Shown: piece by piece, positions 8,132 to 16,820 of the stretch | How positions within the stretch are numbered: the stretch's first letter is position 1 | How the letters are laid out: each line of letters begins with the position of its first letter | Source of the DNA: Actinacidiphila guanduensis | GTDB lineage: Bacteria > Actinomycetota > Actinomycetes > Streptomycetales > Streptomycetaceae | Direction of reading: 5' to 3' | NCBI RefSeq assembly: GCF_900103985.1 | Contig: NZ_FNIE01000006.1 | Coordinates: forward strand, 248,001-312,000 | DNA: 64,000 nucleotides | Made by a program: the position numbers and the translations under genes | The notes under the pieces: model-generated | What the model was told of the DNA's origin: nothing | Databases searched by the model: none | The model's input: the letters and a program-made list of their open reading frames with translations, nothing else

Positions 8132-9441
8132 TACCGCCACACCCCCGTGGGCTGGTAGCCGTGCGCGAGCAGTTCGTCCAGGCAGGCGATGGGGGCGTGG
8201 GGCAGGGCCACGCCCTCGCCGGTCTCGGCGAAGATCTCGCTGGAAAGGACGCGCCCGTCCACGCCGTTGACCTCGCGGATGGAGGTGACGACGCGGCGCA
8301 GCGTCCCGCCGCGCTGGAAGTCGTTGCGGCGCTCGATGAAGACGACGAAGTCGATGGCGCCGGCCACCAGCATCTGCGACGCCTCGACCGGCAGCCGCTC
8401 CTGCGCCTGGAGCGCGTAGGTGGAGATGCGGTTGAAGACCTCGCCGGAGCTGTTGGCGTGGATGGTGGACAGGGAGCCGTCGTTGCCCTGCGACATGGCG
8501 TTGAGCATGGTGACGATCTCGTCGCCGAGCACCTCGCCGACGATGACCCGCGAGGGATTCATGCGCAGCGAGCGGCGGACGAGTTCGGCCATGGTGATGG
8601 CGCCCAGGCCCTCGGAGTTGGGCAGCCGCTCCTCGAACGCCACCACGTTGGGGTGCAGTTCGGGGAACTGGTCCAGGCCCAGCTCCAGGGCGCGCTCGAC
8701 GGTGATGAGCCGCTCGTGCGGCGGGATGACGTTCGCCAGGGCGCGCAGCAGCGTCGTCTTGCCGGCGTTGGTGGCGCCGGCGATCATCAGGTTCTTGCGG
8801 GCGAGCACCGCGGCGGACAGGAAGGAGCCGACCTCCGGGGTGATGGTGTAGTTGCCGACGAGGTCGGCGAGGAACACCTTGCCCATGCGGGCGCGCCGGA
8901 TGGACAGCGCCGGTCGCCGGGTGACGTCCATGACCGCCGAGAGGCGCGAGCCGTCGGGCAGCCGCAGGTCCAGCTGCGGGTTGGCGGTGTCGAAGGGGCG
9001 CGAGGACAGGCCGGAGTAGGCGCCGAGCACCTGGATGAGTTCGACGAGTTCCTCGTCGGTCTCGGCGACCGGGTCGCCCTGCACCTCGCGGCCGTCGGCG
9101 TAGCCGATGAAGACCTGGTCGCAGCCGTTGATGTCGATGTTCTCGACCTCGGGGTCGTCCAGCAGCGGCTGCAGCCGGCCCACGCCGAAGAGCGCGGCGT
9201 GCACGGCGGCCGCGTACGCCTCCTCCGCCTGGGCATCGGGCGGGGTGCGGCCGAGCGCGATCTCCGCGCGGGCGTAGTCCTCCAGTATCTGGGCGATGAT
9301 CGCGCGGGCGAAGTGGCGCTCGTCCTCGGAAGACATCGCCATCCGGCCCTCGACCTGGTCGAGCCTGCGCTGCTCGGCGATGCGGTCGCCCGCCTCCTGG
9401 CGGAAGCGCTTGACCAGCTGGTGGTCGACCGCGTCGCTCAT
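8131..9441 (-). CDS. cpaF: Tad/Flp pilus assembly ATPase CpaF (TadA)
   Basis: This 436-residue secretion ATPase of the GspE/VirB11 superfamily powers pilus assembly. The Walker A motif GATNAGKT is at residues 222-229, the Walker B-like RVIVGEVLGDE at 298-308, and the His box SLSTIHANSS near 325. The N-terminal domain contains VENIDINGCDQVFIGYADG and the conserved RPFDTANPQLDLRLPDGSRL. All key residues appear intact. It overlaps tadZ upstream by four bases and tadB downstream by one. Length is normal for CpaF. Confidence 0.94.
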   Translation of the reverse strand: MSDAVDHQLVKRFRQEAGDRIAEQRRLDQVEGRMAMSSEDERHFARAIIAQILEDYARAEIALGRTPPDAQAEEAYAAAVHAALFGVGRLQPLLDDPEVENIDINGCDQVFIGYADGREVQGDPVAETDEELVELIQVLGAYSGLSSRPFDTANPQLDLRLPDGSRLSAVMDVTRRPALSIRRARMGKVFLADLVGNYTITPEVGSFLSAAVLARKNLMIAGATNAGKTTLLRALANVIPPHERLITVERALELGLDQFPELHPNVVAFEERLPNSEGLGAITMAELVRRSLRMNPSRVIVGEVLGDEIVTMLNAMSQGNDGSLSTIHANSSGEVFNRISTYALQAQERLPVEASQMLVAGAIDFVVFIERRNDFQRGGTLRRVVTSIREVNGVDGRVLSSEIFAETGEGVALPHAPIACLDELLAHGYQPTGVWR

Positions 9442-10238
9442 CGCAGGACCCCGTACCGCTGCGGTACGTCGGCGGTGACCTGGCGGGCGGAGCGGATGAG
9501 CAGCGACTTGTCGAGCCGGCCGCGGCGGCGGCCGCTGAGCATCTCCGCGCCGGCCGGGTCGTGCGCGAGGGTGCCCACCACACGGGCGGAGATCTGCGAG
9601 GCGACCAGCATCTCGTTCAACTGCGCGGCCAGGCGCGCGCTCTGGCCGGTGTCGGCGATGAGCAGCACGCCGATCGGCGGGTAGCCCAGGGCCGCGGCGC
9701 CGCGCTGCGAGCCGTGCAGCTTGGCCGACAGGGCGGCGGCGCGGTCGCGGACCCGGGCGAGGTTCTCCGGGGCGGTGCGCGAGACCAGCAGCACCAGGGC
9801 GGCGTGCGGGAGCAGTTCGAGGGTCGGGGAGTCGGGGCCGATGCGGCCGCAGTCGGCGATCACGTCGGCGGCGCCGTTGGGCGACTGCGCAAGCGTGGCG
9901 AACGCCTGGCCGAGCATGGGCCACAGGCCGGTCAGGCCGGCCGCCTGCTCGGCGCCGGCGAGGCCGACGAGCACGTCGAGGCCGCCGACAAGCGGCTGGG
10001 CGTGGTCCCACAACTGCTCGGCGGCCAGGCCGTGGCGGGCGGTCGCGGCCAGCGAGAGCAGGCCGGAGTTGGGGTTCAGCACGCCGCCGTGCGCGCCGGA
10101 GGCGCGGTAGACGAGGTCGCCGCCGGCCGGGTCGGCCTCGGCCAGCAGGACGCGGCGCGGCCACACGGCGGCCAGCGCGACGGCGGCCGTGGTGACGCCG
10201 GGCGCCCCCTTGTCGGCGGCGATTGCGATCAGTGCCAT
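9438..10238 (-). CDS. tadZ: TadZ/CpaE-like MinD/ParA-fold protein with degenerate P-loop
   Basis: This 266-residue protein starts MALIAIAADKGAPGVTTAAV. The deviant Walker A of the ParA/MinD family should read KGGxGKT; here it is KGAPGVTT, so the first (signature) lysine is kept but the P-loop lysine is replaced by valine. EADPAGGDLVYR and DVIADCGRIGPDS correspond to the switch regions. TadZ proteins mark the pole or site where Tad pili assemble, often with weak or no ATPase activity. The gene sits between cpaB and cpaF, where TadZ is expected. Confidence 0.82.
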   Translation of the reverse strand: MALIAIAADKGAPGVTTAAVALAAVWPRRVLLAEADPAGGDLVYRASGAHGGVLNPNSGLLSLAATARHGLAAEQLWDHAQPLVGGLDVLVGLAGAEQAAGLTGLWPMLGQAFATLAQSPNGAADVIADCGRIGPDSPTLELLPHAALVLLVSRTAPENLARVRDRAAALSAKLHGSQRGAAALGYPPIGVLLIADTGQSARLAAQLNEMLVASQISARVVGTLAHDPAGAEMLSGRRRGRLDKSLLIRSARQVTADVPQRYGVLR

Positions 10239-10256
10239 GACGTCTTCGCCGCTCGC

Positions 10257-10991
10257 TCAGTTCTTGCTGGGGACGGAGACGAGCGCGACGTCCTGCGAGG
10301 AGGCGGCGGTCGTCAGCGCGGAGACGACGGAGTCGTCGGCGATCACGGTGACGGAGGTGTCGCTGGTGCCGACGTCCGAGGAGTTGGTGTCGATCGAGCG
10401 CAGCACGAGGGTGTCGCTGATCAGTGTGGAGCCCGAGCCGGCGCTGTCGCCCGAGGTGCCCGAGGAGGTCTTGGTGGTGTCCCCGACGAAGTAGGCGGCG
10501 ACCGTCTGGCCGGTCCGCAGCCCGGTCGGGAACTGGCCCTCCTTCAGGGAGATGCCCACCAGCGACTTGCCGGCCGGCACCGAGTTGTCCTGGTCGGTGA
10601 TCATGGAGCGGACCAGGACGGAGCCCTGCGTGAGGTTGGTGGCCGCGCGGAAGTGGGAGGTGAGGTCGCCGCGCTGGTTCCACCGGATGAAGGACAGGCC
10701 GGTGTTGTCGGAGACCATCACCTCGCGGATCGCCGACGACGGGATCTTCTCGCCGGCCGCCACGGGTGAGGTGACCTCCACGACGGAGACCTTGTTGCCG
10801 GCGCGCATCACCATGACGGTCGCGCCCAGGGCGCCCACGAGGATGAGGAGGACCGCGAGTGCGGCCAGCGCGGGCTTGCGCTCGCGCGGCGCCACCGGAA
10901 GCCGCTCAGCGCCGCCGGGGCCGTGCAGGTTCGGCGCGGGTGCGCTCTGGCGGCCACCGCCGCCCGCGGCGAATCGTTCCCTGGTCTTCAC
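10257..10991 (-). CDS. cpaB: CpaB/RcpC-like SAF-domain pilus assembly protein
   Basis: This 244-residue protein has a cytoplasmic N-terminus, a membrane helix (ALAALAVLLILVGALGATVM, about 41-60) and a periplasmic-side SAF domain (VEVTSPVAAGEKIPSSAIRE; GSVLVRSMITDQ; GKSLVGISLKEGQ). Such proteins link the Tad machinery to the cell wall. The C-terminal third is Ser/Thr-rich and lacks recognisable motifs. It is the first gene of the operon, 18 bases before tadZ, preceded by a 325-base upstream region with a candidate promoter at 11095-11124. Confidence 0.82.
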   Translation of the reverse strand: MKTRERFAAGGGGRQSAPAPNLHGPGGAERLPVAPRERKPALAALAVLLILVGALGATVMVMRAGNKVSVVEVTSPVAAGEKIPSSAIREVMVSDNTGLSFIRWNQRGDLTSHFRAATNLTQGSVLVRSMITDQDNSVPAGKSLVGISLKEGQFPTGLRTGQTVAAYFVGDTTKTSSGTSGDSAGSGSTLISDTLVLRSIDTNSSDVGTSDTSVTVIADDSVVSALTTAASSQDVALVSVPSKN

Positions 10992-11316
10992 GTCAGTGCC
11001 CCCGAACCGGCGCTTGGCATGTGATCGGTCGCGCGAGTGCTGTCCGTCGCTCTCCTGTCCGGCGACGACCCACCGGCCGATGTCAAGTCACCGCACGTTA
11101 TCAGCGCCTTACAAAAGCCCTCAAGGCGCGGCATGTGACAAGGCGTCCACAGCATTGCAACGGAACGGCACGTCCCGCCGCGCCGCTTCGAGTACGGCAT
11201 GGCTCCCCCCGTGCGGCCGGCTCGACGCCCGGCCGACGCTCCAGTATCGGCCGCGGGCGGGCGACTTGGGACGGTGGGAACGTGAAGGTTTTCCGAAGGG
11301 CGCGGGCCGGTGGCCG
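10992..11316. other. Upstream region of the Tad pilus operon
   Basis: These 325 bases separate cpaB from the next leftward gene. They hold no gene that I can support. The part at 11090-11160 is unusually AT-rich for the window and contains a promoter-like pair of hexamers read leftward (listed separately). No terminator hairpin was recognised for the upstream WXG-like gene. Confidence 0.4.
11095..11124 (-). promoter_or_regulatory. Candidate promoter of the Tad operon
   Basis: Read leftward, TTGAGG (11119-11124) and TAACGT (11095-11100) are separated by 18 bases, close to the housekeeping sigma consensus. Transcription would begin about 100 bases before cpaB. It is a sequence match only. Confidence 0.4.
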
Positions 11317-11628
11317 CTACGGCATGCGGTAGAGCTTCGCGTCGGTGGGGGTGACCTTCTCCGGCAGCTGCTTGATCTCCGCGTCGATGATGGGCACGAG
11401 CTTGCCGAGCAGTGCCTGGATGCGCTTGCGGCGCCCGTCCACCTCGGTGGTCCAGCCGTCGGCGGCCTTGCCGACCCAGACCTTCTTGTTGCCCATGTCG
11501 GAGCACGTGGTCTTCAGGGTGTTCTCGAGTGTGCCCAGTTCCTTCTGGAGCCGGGACTTGAGGTCCTGCAGGTCCTTGATCGCCGGGTTGGGGACCGTCG
11601 CCTGCTGCTGTGGAGTTCCGCCGCCCAT
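11317..11628 (-). CDS. Small helical WXG-like protein of the type VII-like module
   Basis: This protein has 103 residues from an ATG with GGGGGAAG upstream; longer in-frame starts are Arg-rich and unlikely. The sequence is mostly helical with heptad-like spacing (IKDLQDLKSRLQKELGTLEN, then RRKRIQALLGKLVPIIDAEI). A WVG turn (KKVWVGKAADGW) sits in the middle, the arrangement of WXG100 helical hairpins. It faces the EccC ATPase gene across a divergent promoter region, so it may be a secreted substrate or partner of that ATPase. It is not a canonical EsxA/B and the assignment is an inference from shape and context. Confidence 0.6.
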   Translation of the reverse strand: MGGGTPQQQATVPNPAIKDLQDLKSRLQKELGTLENTLKTTCSDMGNKKVWVGKAADGWTTEVDGRRKRIQALLGKLVPIIDAEIKQLPEKVTPTDAKLYRMP

Positions 11629-11949
11629 CGTTCTTCCCCCGTGGCCGTGTCGTGGTGCCCGGCGCCGACTGCCCGCCGCATGCCGCGCGTTCGGGCCCCG
11701 GCAACCGGTGCGTCCTTCGTACACCAGCCCCTATCGTAGGCCCAAGCCCCTTCAGAAGGGCCACGTGACCAAGCACGTCGCCGACGACCGGGCGGGCGCC
11801 GACGAGGCCCTCGTCTTCCCACCCATCTCCGTCCCCGACGAGGCCGACTGCGCCCGGGGCTGCCGCCGCCGACGCGCTGCCGCGCAGAGGGTCCTTGTCC
11901 GCTGTGAGCCCTCTCGCAGGACATGTCACAGCGATCACCCGGGACCCGG

Positions 11950-11958
11950 TTGTCCACA
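11950..11958 (+). promoter_or_regulatory. DnaA box TTGTCCACA
   Basis: This is an exact match to the nonamer preferred by Streptomyces DnaA. It lies 43 bases upstream of a second box on the same strand and about 150 bases before eccC. Two boxes alone do not make an origin; a transcriptional role is more likely. Confidence 0.55.
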
Positions 11959-11992
11959 GGCGCGAAGGGCCGGTGTGAGGACTCCGCGCGGG

Positions 11993-12001
11993 TTATCCAC
12001 A
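11993..12001 (+). promoter_or_regulatory. DnaA box TTATCCACA
   Basis: This is an exact match to the classical DnaA consensus, sitting 16 bases upstream of the proposed eccC -35 hexamer. The spacing from the first box is about four helical turns, so both could be bound on the same DNA face. Confidence 0.55.
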
Positions 12002-12017
12002 GGGCGGGACGAACGGG

Positions 12018-12047
12018 TTACCCGATGTTTCCGGTGGCGGATAGCCT
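12018..12047 (+). promoter_or_regulatory. Candidate eccC promoter
   Basis: TTACCC and TAGCCT are spaced by 18 bases and fit a housekeeping promoter loosely. The predicted leader is about 50 bases and contains the ribosome site. Confidence 0.35.
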
Positions 12048-12103
12048 TCAGGAGATAGGTGATGCGGGGCCCGTTCACGGGTCCGACGGGGAGGAATCAA
12101 GCC

Positions 12104-15100
12104 ATGCGCGTGACCGTGACGGTCGTTCAGCAGGGGCTGGACGCGCAGGACGTGGTGGTGGCCGCCGACGACTCGGCGACCGCCGGCGACGTGGCGCTCG
12201 CGCTGGCCGGACCGGTCGGCGCCGTCGCGGAACCGGCGGCGCGGGGCCGGCCGTCCGGCGGCGTCGTGGTGCAGTTCCCGGGTTCGTACGCGGGCGCGCC
12301 CCAGCAGCAGGCCCCCGTCGCGCACGCGGCACCGGTGCTGTGGGCCGACGGCGTGCCGTGCGACCCGCAGGCGCCGGCCGCGAGCCTGCTGCGCGACGGC
12401 ATGCGCGTCACCGTGGACGATTCCATCGGTCCTTTCATGCGCGCGGGCGAGCCCGCCGGCCGCTACGAACTGCGGGTCTGCGCGGGCCCGGGCGCCGGCC
12501 GGGTGGCCCGCCTCGGCGTGGGCACGGCCACCATCGGCTCGGCCAAGGGCTGCACCGTCACCGTGCAGGACCCGGCGATGCCGCCCACCGCGGCGCGGGT
12601 GTCCGTGGCGGCCGACGGCACCGTCACCCTCATCGGCGCCCCCGGATCCGGGCTCGTCCTGGAAGGCGAGCCGGTGGACACCGAGCGGCCCTGGCCGCTG
12701 AAGGCGCAGGTCAAGGCGGGCGACTCGGTGCTGGTGCTGGACCAGCCGAGCACCCCGGACGCGCACCTGTCCCCCATGGGCGAGGGCGGCCTCGCCTACA
12801 ACCGGCCGCCGCGGCTGTCCACGCTGCCGCCGCGGGTGCGGCTGTACGTGCCGCAGCAGCCGAAGAAGGGCGAGGGCGCCCGCTTCCAGATGCTCACCGC
12901 GGTGGTGCCGCTCGCCTTCGGCCTGGTCATGTACTTCACGGTCCACCAGGTCTACATGCTGCTGTTCTGCCTGATGAGCCCGGTCATGCTGATCGGGCAG
13001 TGGGTCAGCGAGTCCCGCGAGGGCAAGCGCAAGGACCGCGACGAGGCGAAGAGCTTCAAGGCGGACCTCGCCCGGCACCAGCAGGAGCTGGAGGCCGCGC
13101 GGCTGTCCGACCAGCGCGAGCGCCGCGCCACATACCCCGACGCCGCCGAGGTGCTGCTCTTCGCCACCGGCCCGCGGCGCCGGCTGTGGGAGCGCCGGAT
13201 CACCGACCCGGACGCGCTGCGGCTGCGCATCGGCGTGGCCGACCTGCCCGCGGACATCGAGCTGCTGCCCAAGGGCGGCAGCCTGCCCGACGGGGCGCCG
13301 CCGCTGCAGCCGCCCCTGGTGCACGACGTGCCGGTGCCGCTGCCGCTGCCCGAGCTGGGCGTGGTGGGCGTGGCCGGCGAGCGGGCCAGGGCGCTGTCCA
13401 CCGCCCGCTGGCTGATCAGCCAGGCCGCGGTGCTGCACAGCCCGCGCGACCTGTCGATGGTGGTGCTCTCCTCCGCGCAGGACGCGGAGGCGTCCTGGAG
13501 CTGGGCGCACTGGCTGCCCCACCTGGCGCCGCAGCAGGGCCAGGACTGCGTGGCGCTGATCGGCACCGACCAGGAGGCGGCCGGCCGCCGGATCAACGAG
13601 TTGCTGCAGGAACTGGCCCGCCGCAAGGCCGACACGGTGGCCACCGGCGGCGGGGGCCGCATGCGCCCCGACCCCTATGTACTGGTGGTGCTGGACGGGG
13701 CGCGGCTGCTGCGCCGGATGCCGGGGGTGCCGCAACTGCTGCAGGAGGGCCCGTCCTTCGGGATGTTCGCCCTGTGCGTCGATGAGGACGAGCGGCTGCT
13801 GCCCGAGGAGGTGCGCCTGGCGGTGTGCTGGTCCCCGCACGCGGCCAGCCGGCTGCACCTGCGCGGCGGCGGCCTGGAGCGGCTGGGCGAGGTGCTGGCC
13901 GACCAGGTGGGTCCGGACTGGTGCGAGCTGGTGGCCCGTTCGATGGCGCCGGTGCGCGACGTCAGCCGGGACGACGCGGACAGCGCGCTGCCCACCTCCG
14001 CGCGGCTGCTGGACCTGCTCGGCATGCCGGACCCGGACGGGCAGCAGGTGGCGGGCGTCTGGCAGCTCGGCGGGGCGACGACGGCGGTCCCGATCGGCGT
14101 CGGCGCGGACGGCACCTTCGTGCTGGACATCCGGAAGGACGGCCCGCACGCACTGGTCGCGGGCACCACCGGCGCGGGCAAGTCCGAGCTGCTGCAGACG
14201 ATCATCGCCTCGCTCGCGGTGGCCAACCGGCCGGACGCGCTGAACTTCGTCCTCATCGACTACAAGGGCGGCAGCGCCTTCCAGGACTGCGCGCGGCTGC
14301 CGCACACCGTCGGCATGGTCAGCGACCTGGACGCGCACCTGACCGAGCGGGCGCTGGCCTCGCTCGCAGCCGAGCTGCACCACCGCGAGACCATCCTGTT
14401 CAACGCGGGCACCAAGGACATCGAGGACTACAACGACGCCCGGCGGTTGCGGCCCGAACTCGAGCCGATGCCGCGGCTGGCGCTGATCATCGACGAGTTC
14501 GCCTCCCTGGTGGCCGAACTGCCGGACTTCATCGCCGGCCTGGTCGACATCGCCCGCCGCGGCCGCTCGCTCGGCGTGCACCTGGTGCTGGCGACGCAGC
14601 GCCCGGCCGGTGTGGTCAGCGCCGACATCCGGGCGAACACCAACCTGCGAATCGCCCTTCGGGTCACCGGCCCGGAGGAGTCCAGGGACGTCATCGACGC
14701 GCCGGACTCGGGCTCCATCGCGAAGTCCACGCCGGGCCGCGCCTATGTGCGCTCGGGCGCGCAGTCCCTGGTGGGCGTGCAGTCCGCGCGGATCGGCGGC
14801 CGCCGTCCGGCGATCGGCCAGGACCGGGCGAAGGCGGAGGTGATGCGGCTGGGCTGGTCGGCGCTGGGCCGCCCGATGCCGCGCGGCGCGCAGGGCGACG
14901 CGGACGACGGCACCATGGTCACGGACCTGGCGGTGCTGGTGGACGCGATACGGGACGCCTCGGAGCTGATGGGTTTCCCGGCCCCGAGGAAGCCGTGGCT
15001 GGACCCGCTGCCCGAGCACGTGACCTACGACGCGCTGCCGGCCACCGCGCAGGCCGCAGCGGGCCGGGACGTCGCGCCGATCGCCTACGGCCTGACCGAC

Positions 15101-16600
15101 CTTCCGGCGCAGCAGGCCCGCGCGCCGCTGGCGGTGGACCTGGTGCACGGCGAGCACGTGCTGATCGTGGGCGGGCCCCGCTCGGGCCGCTCCACCGCGC
15201 TGCGCACGGTCGCCGGCGCCCTGGCGCGCACCGCCTCGCCGCAGGACGTGCACGTCTACGCCGTGGACTGCGGGGCCAACGCGCTGCTGCCGCTGGTGGC
15301 GCTGCCGCACGTGGGCGCGGTGGTCACCCGCGACCAGCCCGAGCGGCTGGCCCGGCTGCTGGACCGGCTCTCCGCCGAGGTCTCGCGGCGCCAGCAACTG
15401 CTGGCGATGAAGGGCGCCTCCTCGGCCGCCGAGCAGCGGGCAATGGCCACCGATCCGCAGGAGCGGCTGCCGTGGATGGTGCTGCTGCTGGACAACTGGG
15501 AGGGCTACGTCTCCACCTTCGAGACGTACGACTACGGGAAGTTGATCGACGCCGCCCTGCGGCTGTTCCGCGAGGGCGGCTCGGCCGGGCTGAAGGTGGT
15601 GATGACCGCGGACCGGACCGGGTTCAGCGGCCAGATCTCCTCGGTCTTCGCCGACAAGCTGATCCTGCGGATGGCCGACCCGAACGACTACAGCACCGGC
15701 GGGCTCGGGCCGCGCGAGGTGCCGAAGAACATGCCGTCGGGCCGCGCGCTGCGGCCGACCGACAACGGCGTGCAGGAAAACCAGGTGGCGCTGCTCGCGC
15801 CGGACCCGGCCGGTCAGGCGCAGGTGGAGGCGCTGCAGCGGATCGGCCGTGCGGCAACGGAGCGGATAGGCCGGGTGGGCCGGCTGCCCAAGCAGCTGCG
15901 GCCGATGCGGGTGGACGCGCTGCCGCCGCGGGTGACGGCCGGTGAGGCGCTCGCGCTGGACCCGGACTTCACGGTGCCCTCGCCGCTGTGGGCGCTGATC
16001 GGCGTGGGCGGCGACGAGTTGCAGCCGCTGGGGGTGGACCTGCAGGAGTCGGGGCCGGGCTTCGTGATCGCGGGGCCGCCGAAGTCGGGCCGTTCCACGA
16101 CACTGATGACGGCGGTTCAGTCGCTGACCCGGCGCGGCACGCCGGTGGTGCTGGTGACCCCGCGCCGCTCGCCGCTGCGCGAGTGGGCGGGCGAGCCGGG
16201 GGTGCTCGGGCTGCTGGGCGCGGACGCGAGCCCGGAGGAGCTGAAGGAGCTGACCGACCGCGCGGGCGACACCCCGTACGCAGTGGTGATCGACGACGGC
16301 GAACTGCTCTACGACACCCCGCTGGACACCGCATTGGAGGAGGTCGTCAGGAGCGGCATGGACGGGGAGCACGCGCTGATCGCGGCGGGCTCCGCGGACT
16401 CGATGGGCTCGCAGTACCGCGGTTTCCTGGTGGAGGCGCGCAAGTCCCGTACGGGTCTGCTGCTCTCGCCGCAGGGCGCCTCGGAGGGCGACCTGTTCAA
16501 CGTGCGGCTGCCGCGGGACGCGGCGGGCGGCCCGACCGGGCGCGGCCTGCTGATCCGCGGCGGCGGCATCACCCAGATCCAGGCGGCCGCCCTCGGCTAG
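12104..16600 (+). CDS. eccC: Type VII secretion-like ATPase EccC with N-terminal FHA domain and three FtsK/SpoIIIE domains
   Basis: This is a 1498-residue motor protein. An N-terminal ubiquitin-like/FHA region (about 1-210, with RYELRVCAGPGAGRVARLG) is followed by two membrane helices near 255-297 and three ATPase domains. Domain 1 has a canonical Walker A, GTTGAGKS (about 687-694), and Walker B LALIIDEFASL. Domain 2 has GGPRSGRS and domain 3 has GPPKSGRS; arginine replaces the P-loop lysine in both, while DN and DD remain in their Walker B strands. This fits EccC motors in which only the first ATPase turns over. The start at 12104 is set by GGGGAGGAA. No EccB, EccD, EccE or mycosin gene is nearby, so the locus is a minimal or split type VII system. 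The FHA domain suggests control by Ser/Thr phosphorylation. Confidence 0.9.
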   Translation: MRVTVTVVQQGLDAQDVVVAADDSATAGDVALALAGPVGAVAEPAARGRPSGGVVVQFPGSYAGAPQQQAPVAHAAPVLWADGVPCDPQAPAASLLRDGMRVTVDDSIGPFMRAGEPAGRYELRVCAGPGAGRVARLGVGTATIGSAKGCTVTVQDPAMPPTAARVSVAADGTVTLIGAPGSGLVLEGEPVDTERPWPLKAQVKAGDSVLVLDQPSTPDAHLSPMGEGGLAYNRPPRLSTLPPRVRLYVPQQPKKGEGARFQMLTAVVPLAFGLVMYFTVHQVYMLLFCLMSPVMLIGQWVSESREGKRKDRDEAKSFKADLARHQQELEAARLSDQRERRATYPDAAEVLLFATGPRRRLWERRITDPDALRLRIGVADLPADIELLPKGGSLPDGAPPLQPPLVHDVPVPLPLPELGVVGVAGERARALSTARWLISQAAVLHSPRDLSMVVLSSAQDAEASWSWAHWLPHLAPQQGQDCVALIGTDQEAAGRRINELLQELARRKADTVATGGGGRMRPDPYVLVVLDGARLLRRMPGVPQLLQEGPSFGMFALCVDEDERLLPEEVRLAVCWSPHAASRLHLRGGGLERLGEVLADQVGPDWCELVARSMAPVRDVSRDDADSALPTSARLLDLLGMPDPDGQQVAGVWQLGGATTAVPIGVGADGTFVLDIRKDGPHALVAGTTGAGKSELLQTIIASLAVANRPDALNFVLIDYKGGSAFQDCARLPHTVGMVSDLDAHLTERALASLAAELHHRETILFNAGTKDIEDYNDARRLRPELEPMPRLALIIDEFASLVAELPDFIAGLVDIARRGRSLGVHLVLATQRPAGVVSADIRANTNLRIALRVTGPEESRDVIDAPDSGSIAKSTPGRAYVRSGAQSLVGVQSARIGGRRPAIGQDRAKAEVMRLGWSALGRPMPRGAQGDADDGTMVTDLAVLVDAIRDASELMGFPAPRKPWLDPLPEHVTYDALPATAQAAAGRDVAPIAYGLTDLPAQQARAPLAVDLVHGEHVLIVGGPRSGRSTALRTVAGALARTASPQDVHVYAVDCGANALLPLVALPHVGAVVTRDQPERLARLLDRLSAEVSRRQQLLAMKGASSAAEQRAMATDPQERLPWMVLLLDNWEGYVSTFETYDYGKLIDAALRLFREGGSAGLKVVMTADRTGFSGQISSVFADKLILRMADPNDYSTGGLGPREVPKNMPSGRALRPTDNGVQENQVALLAPDPAGQAQVEALQRIGRAATERIGRVGRLPKQLRPMRVDALPPRVTAGEALALDPDFTVPSPLWALIGVGGDELQPLGVDLQESGPGFVIAGPPKSGRSTTLMTAVQSLTRRGTPVVLVTPRRSPLREWAGEPGVLGLLGADASPEELKELTDRAGDTPYAVVIDDGELLYDTPLDTALEEVVRSGMDGEHALIAAGSADSMGSQYRGFLVEARKSRTGLLLSPQGASEGDLFNVRLPRDAAGGPTGRGLLIRGGGITQIQAAALG

Positions 16601-16735
16601 GGCGTGTCCGGCAAATCCCGCCTGGCCGGCGGGCCCTGGCACGCGCCCCCTGCCTTCGACGGGGGACCCCCAGCCGCGTTGTCGGTCGTCGGCGCAGGCC
16701 GCGCGAAGGCGGGGCACACAGCGGGGGCACGCAGA

Positions 16736-16773
16736 AGGGCCGGGCGTGCGGAGGAAACTCCGCGCCCGGCCCT
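16736..16773. terminator. Bidirectional terminator between eccC and the WXG100 gene
   Basis: AGGGCCGGGCG-TG-CGGAG pairs with CTCCGCGCCCGGCCCT around a GAAA loop, a 16-bp stem with a two-base bulge. It lies between convergent genes. Confidence 0.7.
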
Positions 16774-16820
16774 TGCCGTACCTGCGCGGCCCAGTGGGCG
16801 GCCGCCGCCGGTACCAGGAA

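Larger units (their letters stand above)
11629..12103. other. Divergent promoter region between the WXG-like gene and eccC, with two DnaA boxes
   Basis: These 475 bases have no supported gene. Near the eccC side are two perfect DnaA-box nonamers (11950-11958 and 11993-12001) and a candidate promoter (TTACCC at 12018-12023, TAGCCT at 12042-12047, spacer 18). The eccC ribosome site GGGGAGGAA lies at about 12088-12096. Confidence 0.5.

Noticed and set aside
8161..9684. Rightward 507-codon frame opposite cpaF
   Set aside because: Antisense shadow of a gene with intact Walker motifs.
11950..12001. Chromosomal origin of replication based on DnaA boxes
   Set aside because: Only two boxes, no dnaA, dnaN or gyr genes and no AT-rich unwinding region; Streptomyces oriC has many boxes.
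11993..16717. Continuous leftward open frame of 1574 codons opposite eccC
   Set aside because: It is the GC-bias shadow of eccC. The product is dominated by Arg, Gln, His and Gly with no motif, and the + strand gene has clear FtsK motifs and a ribosome site.
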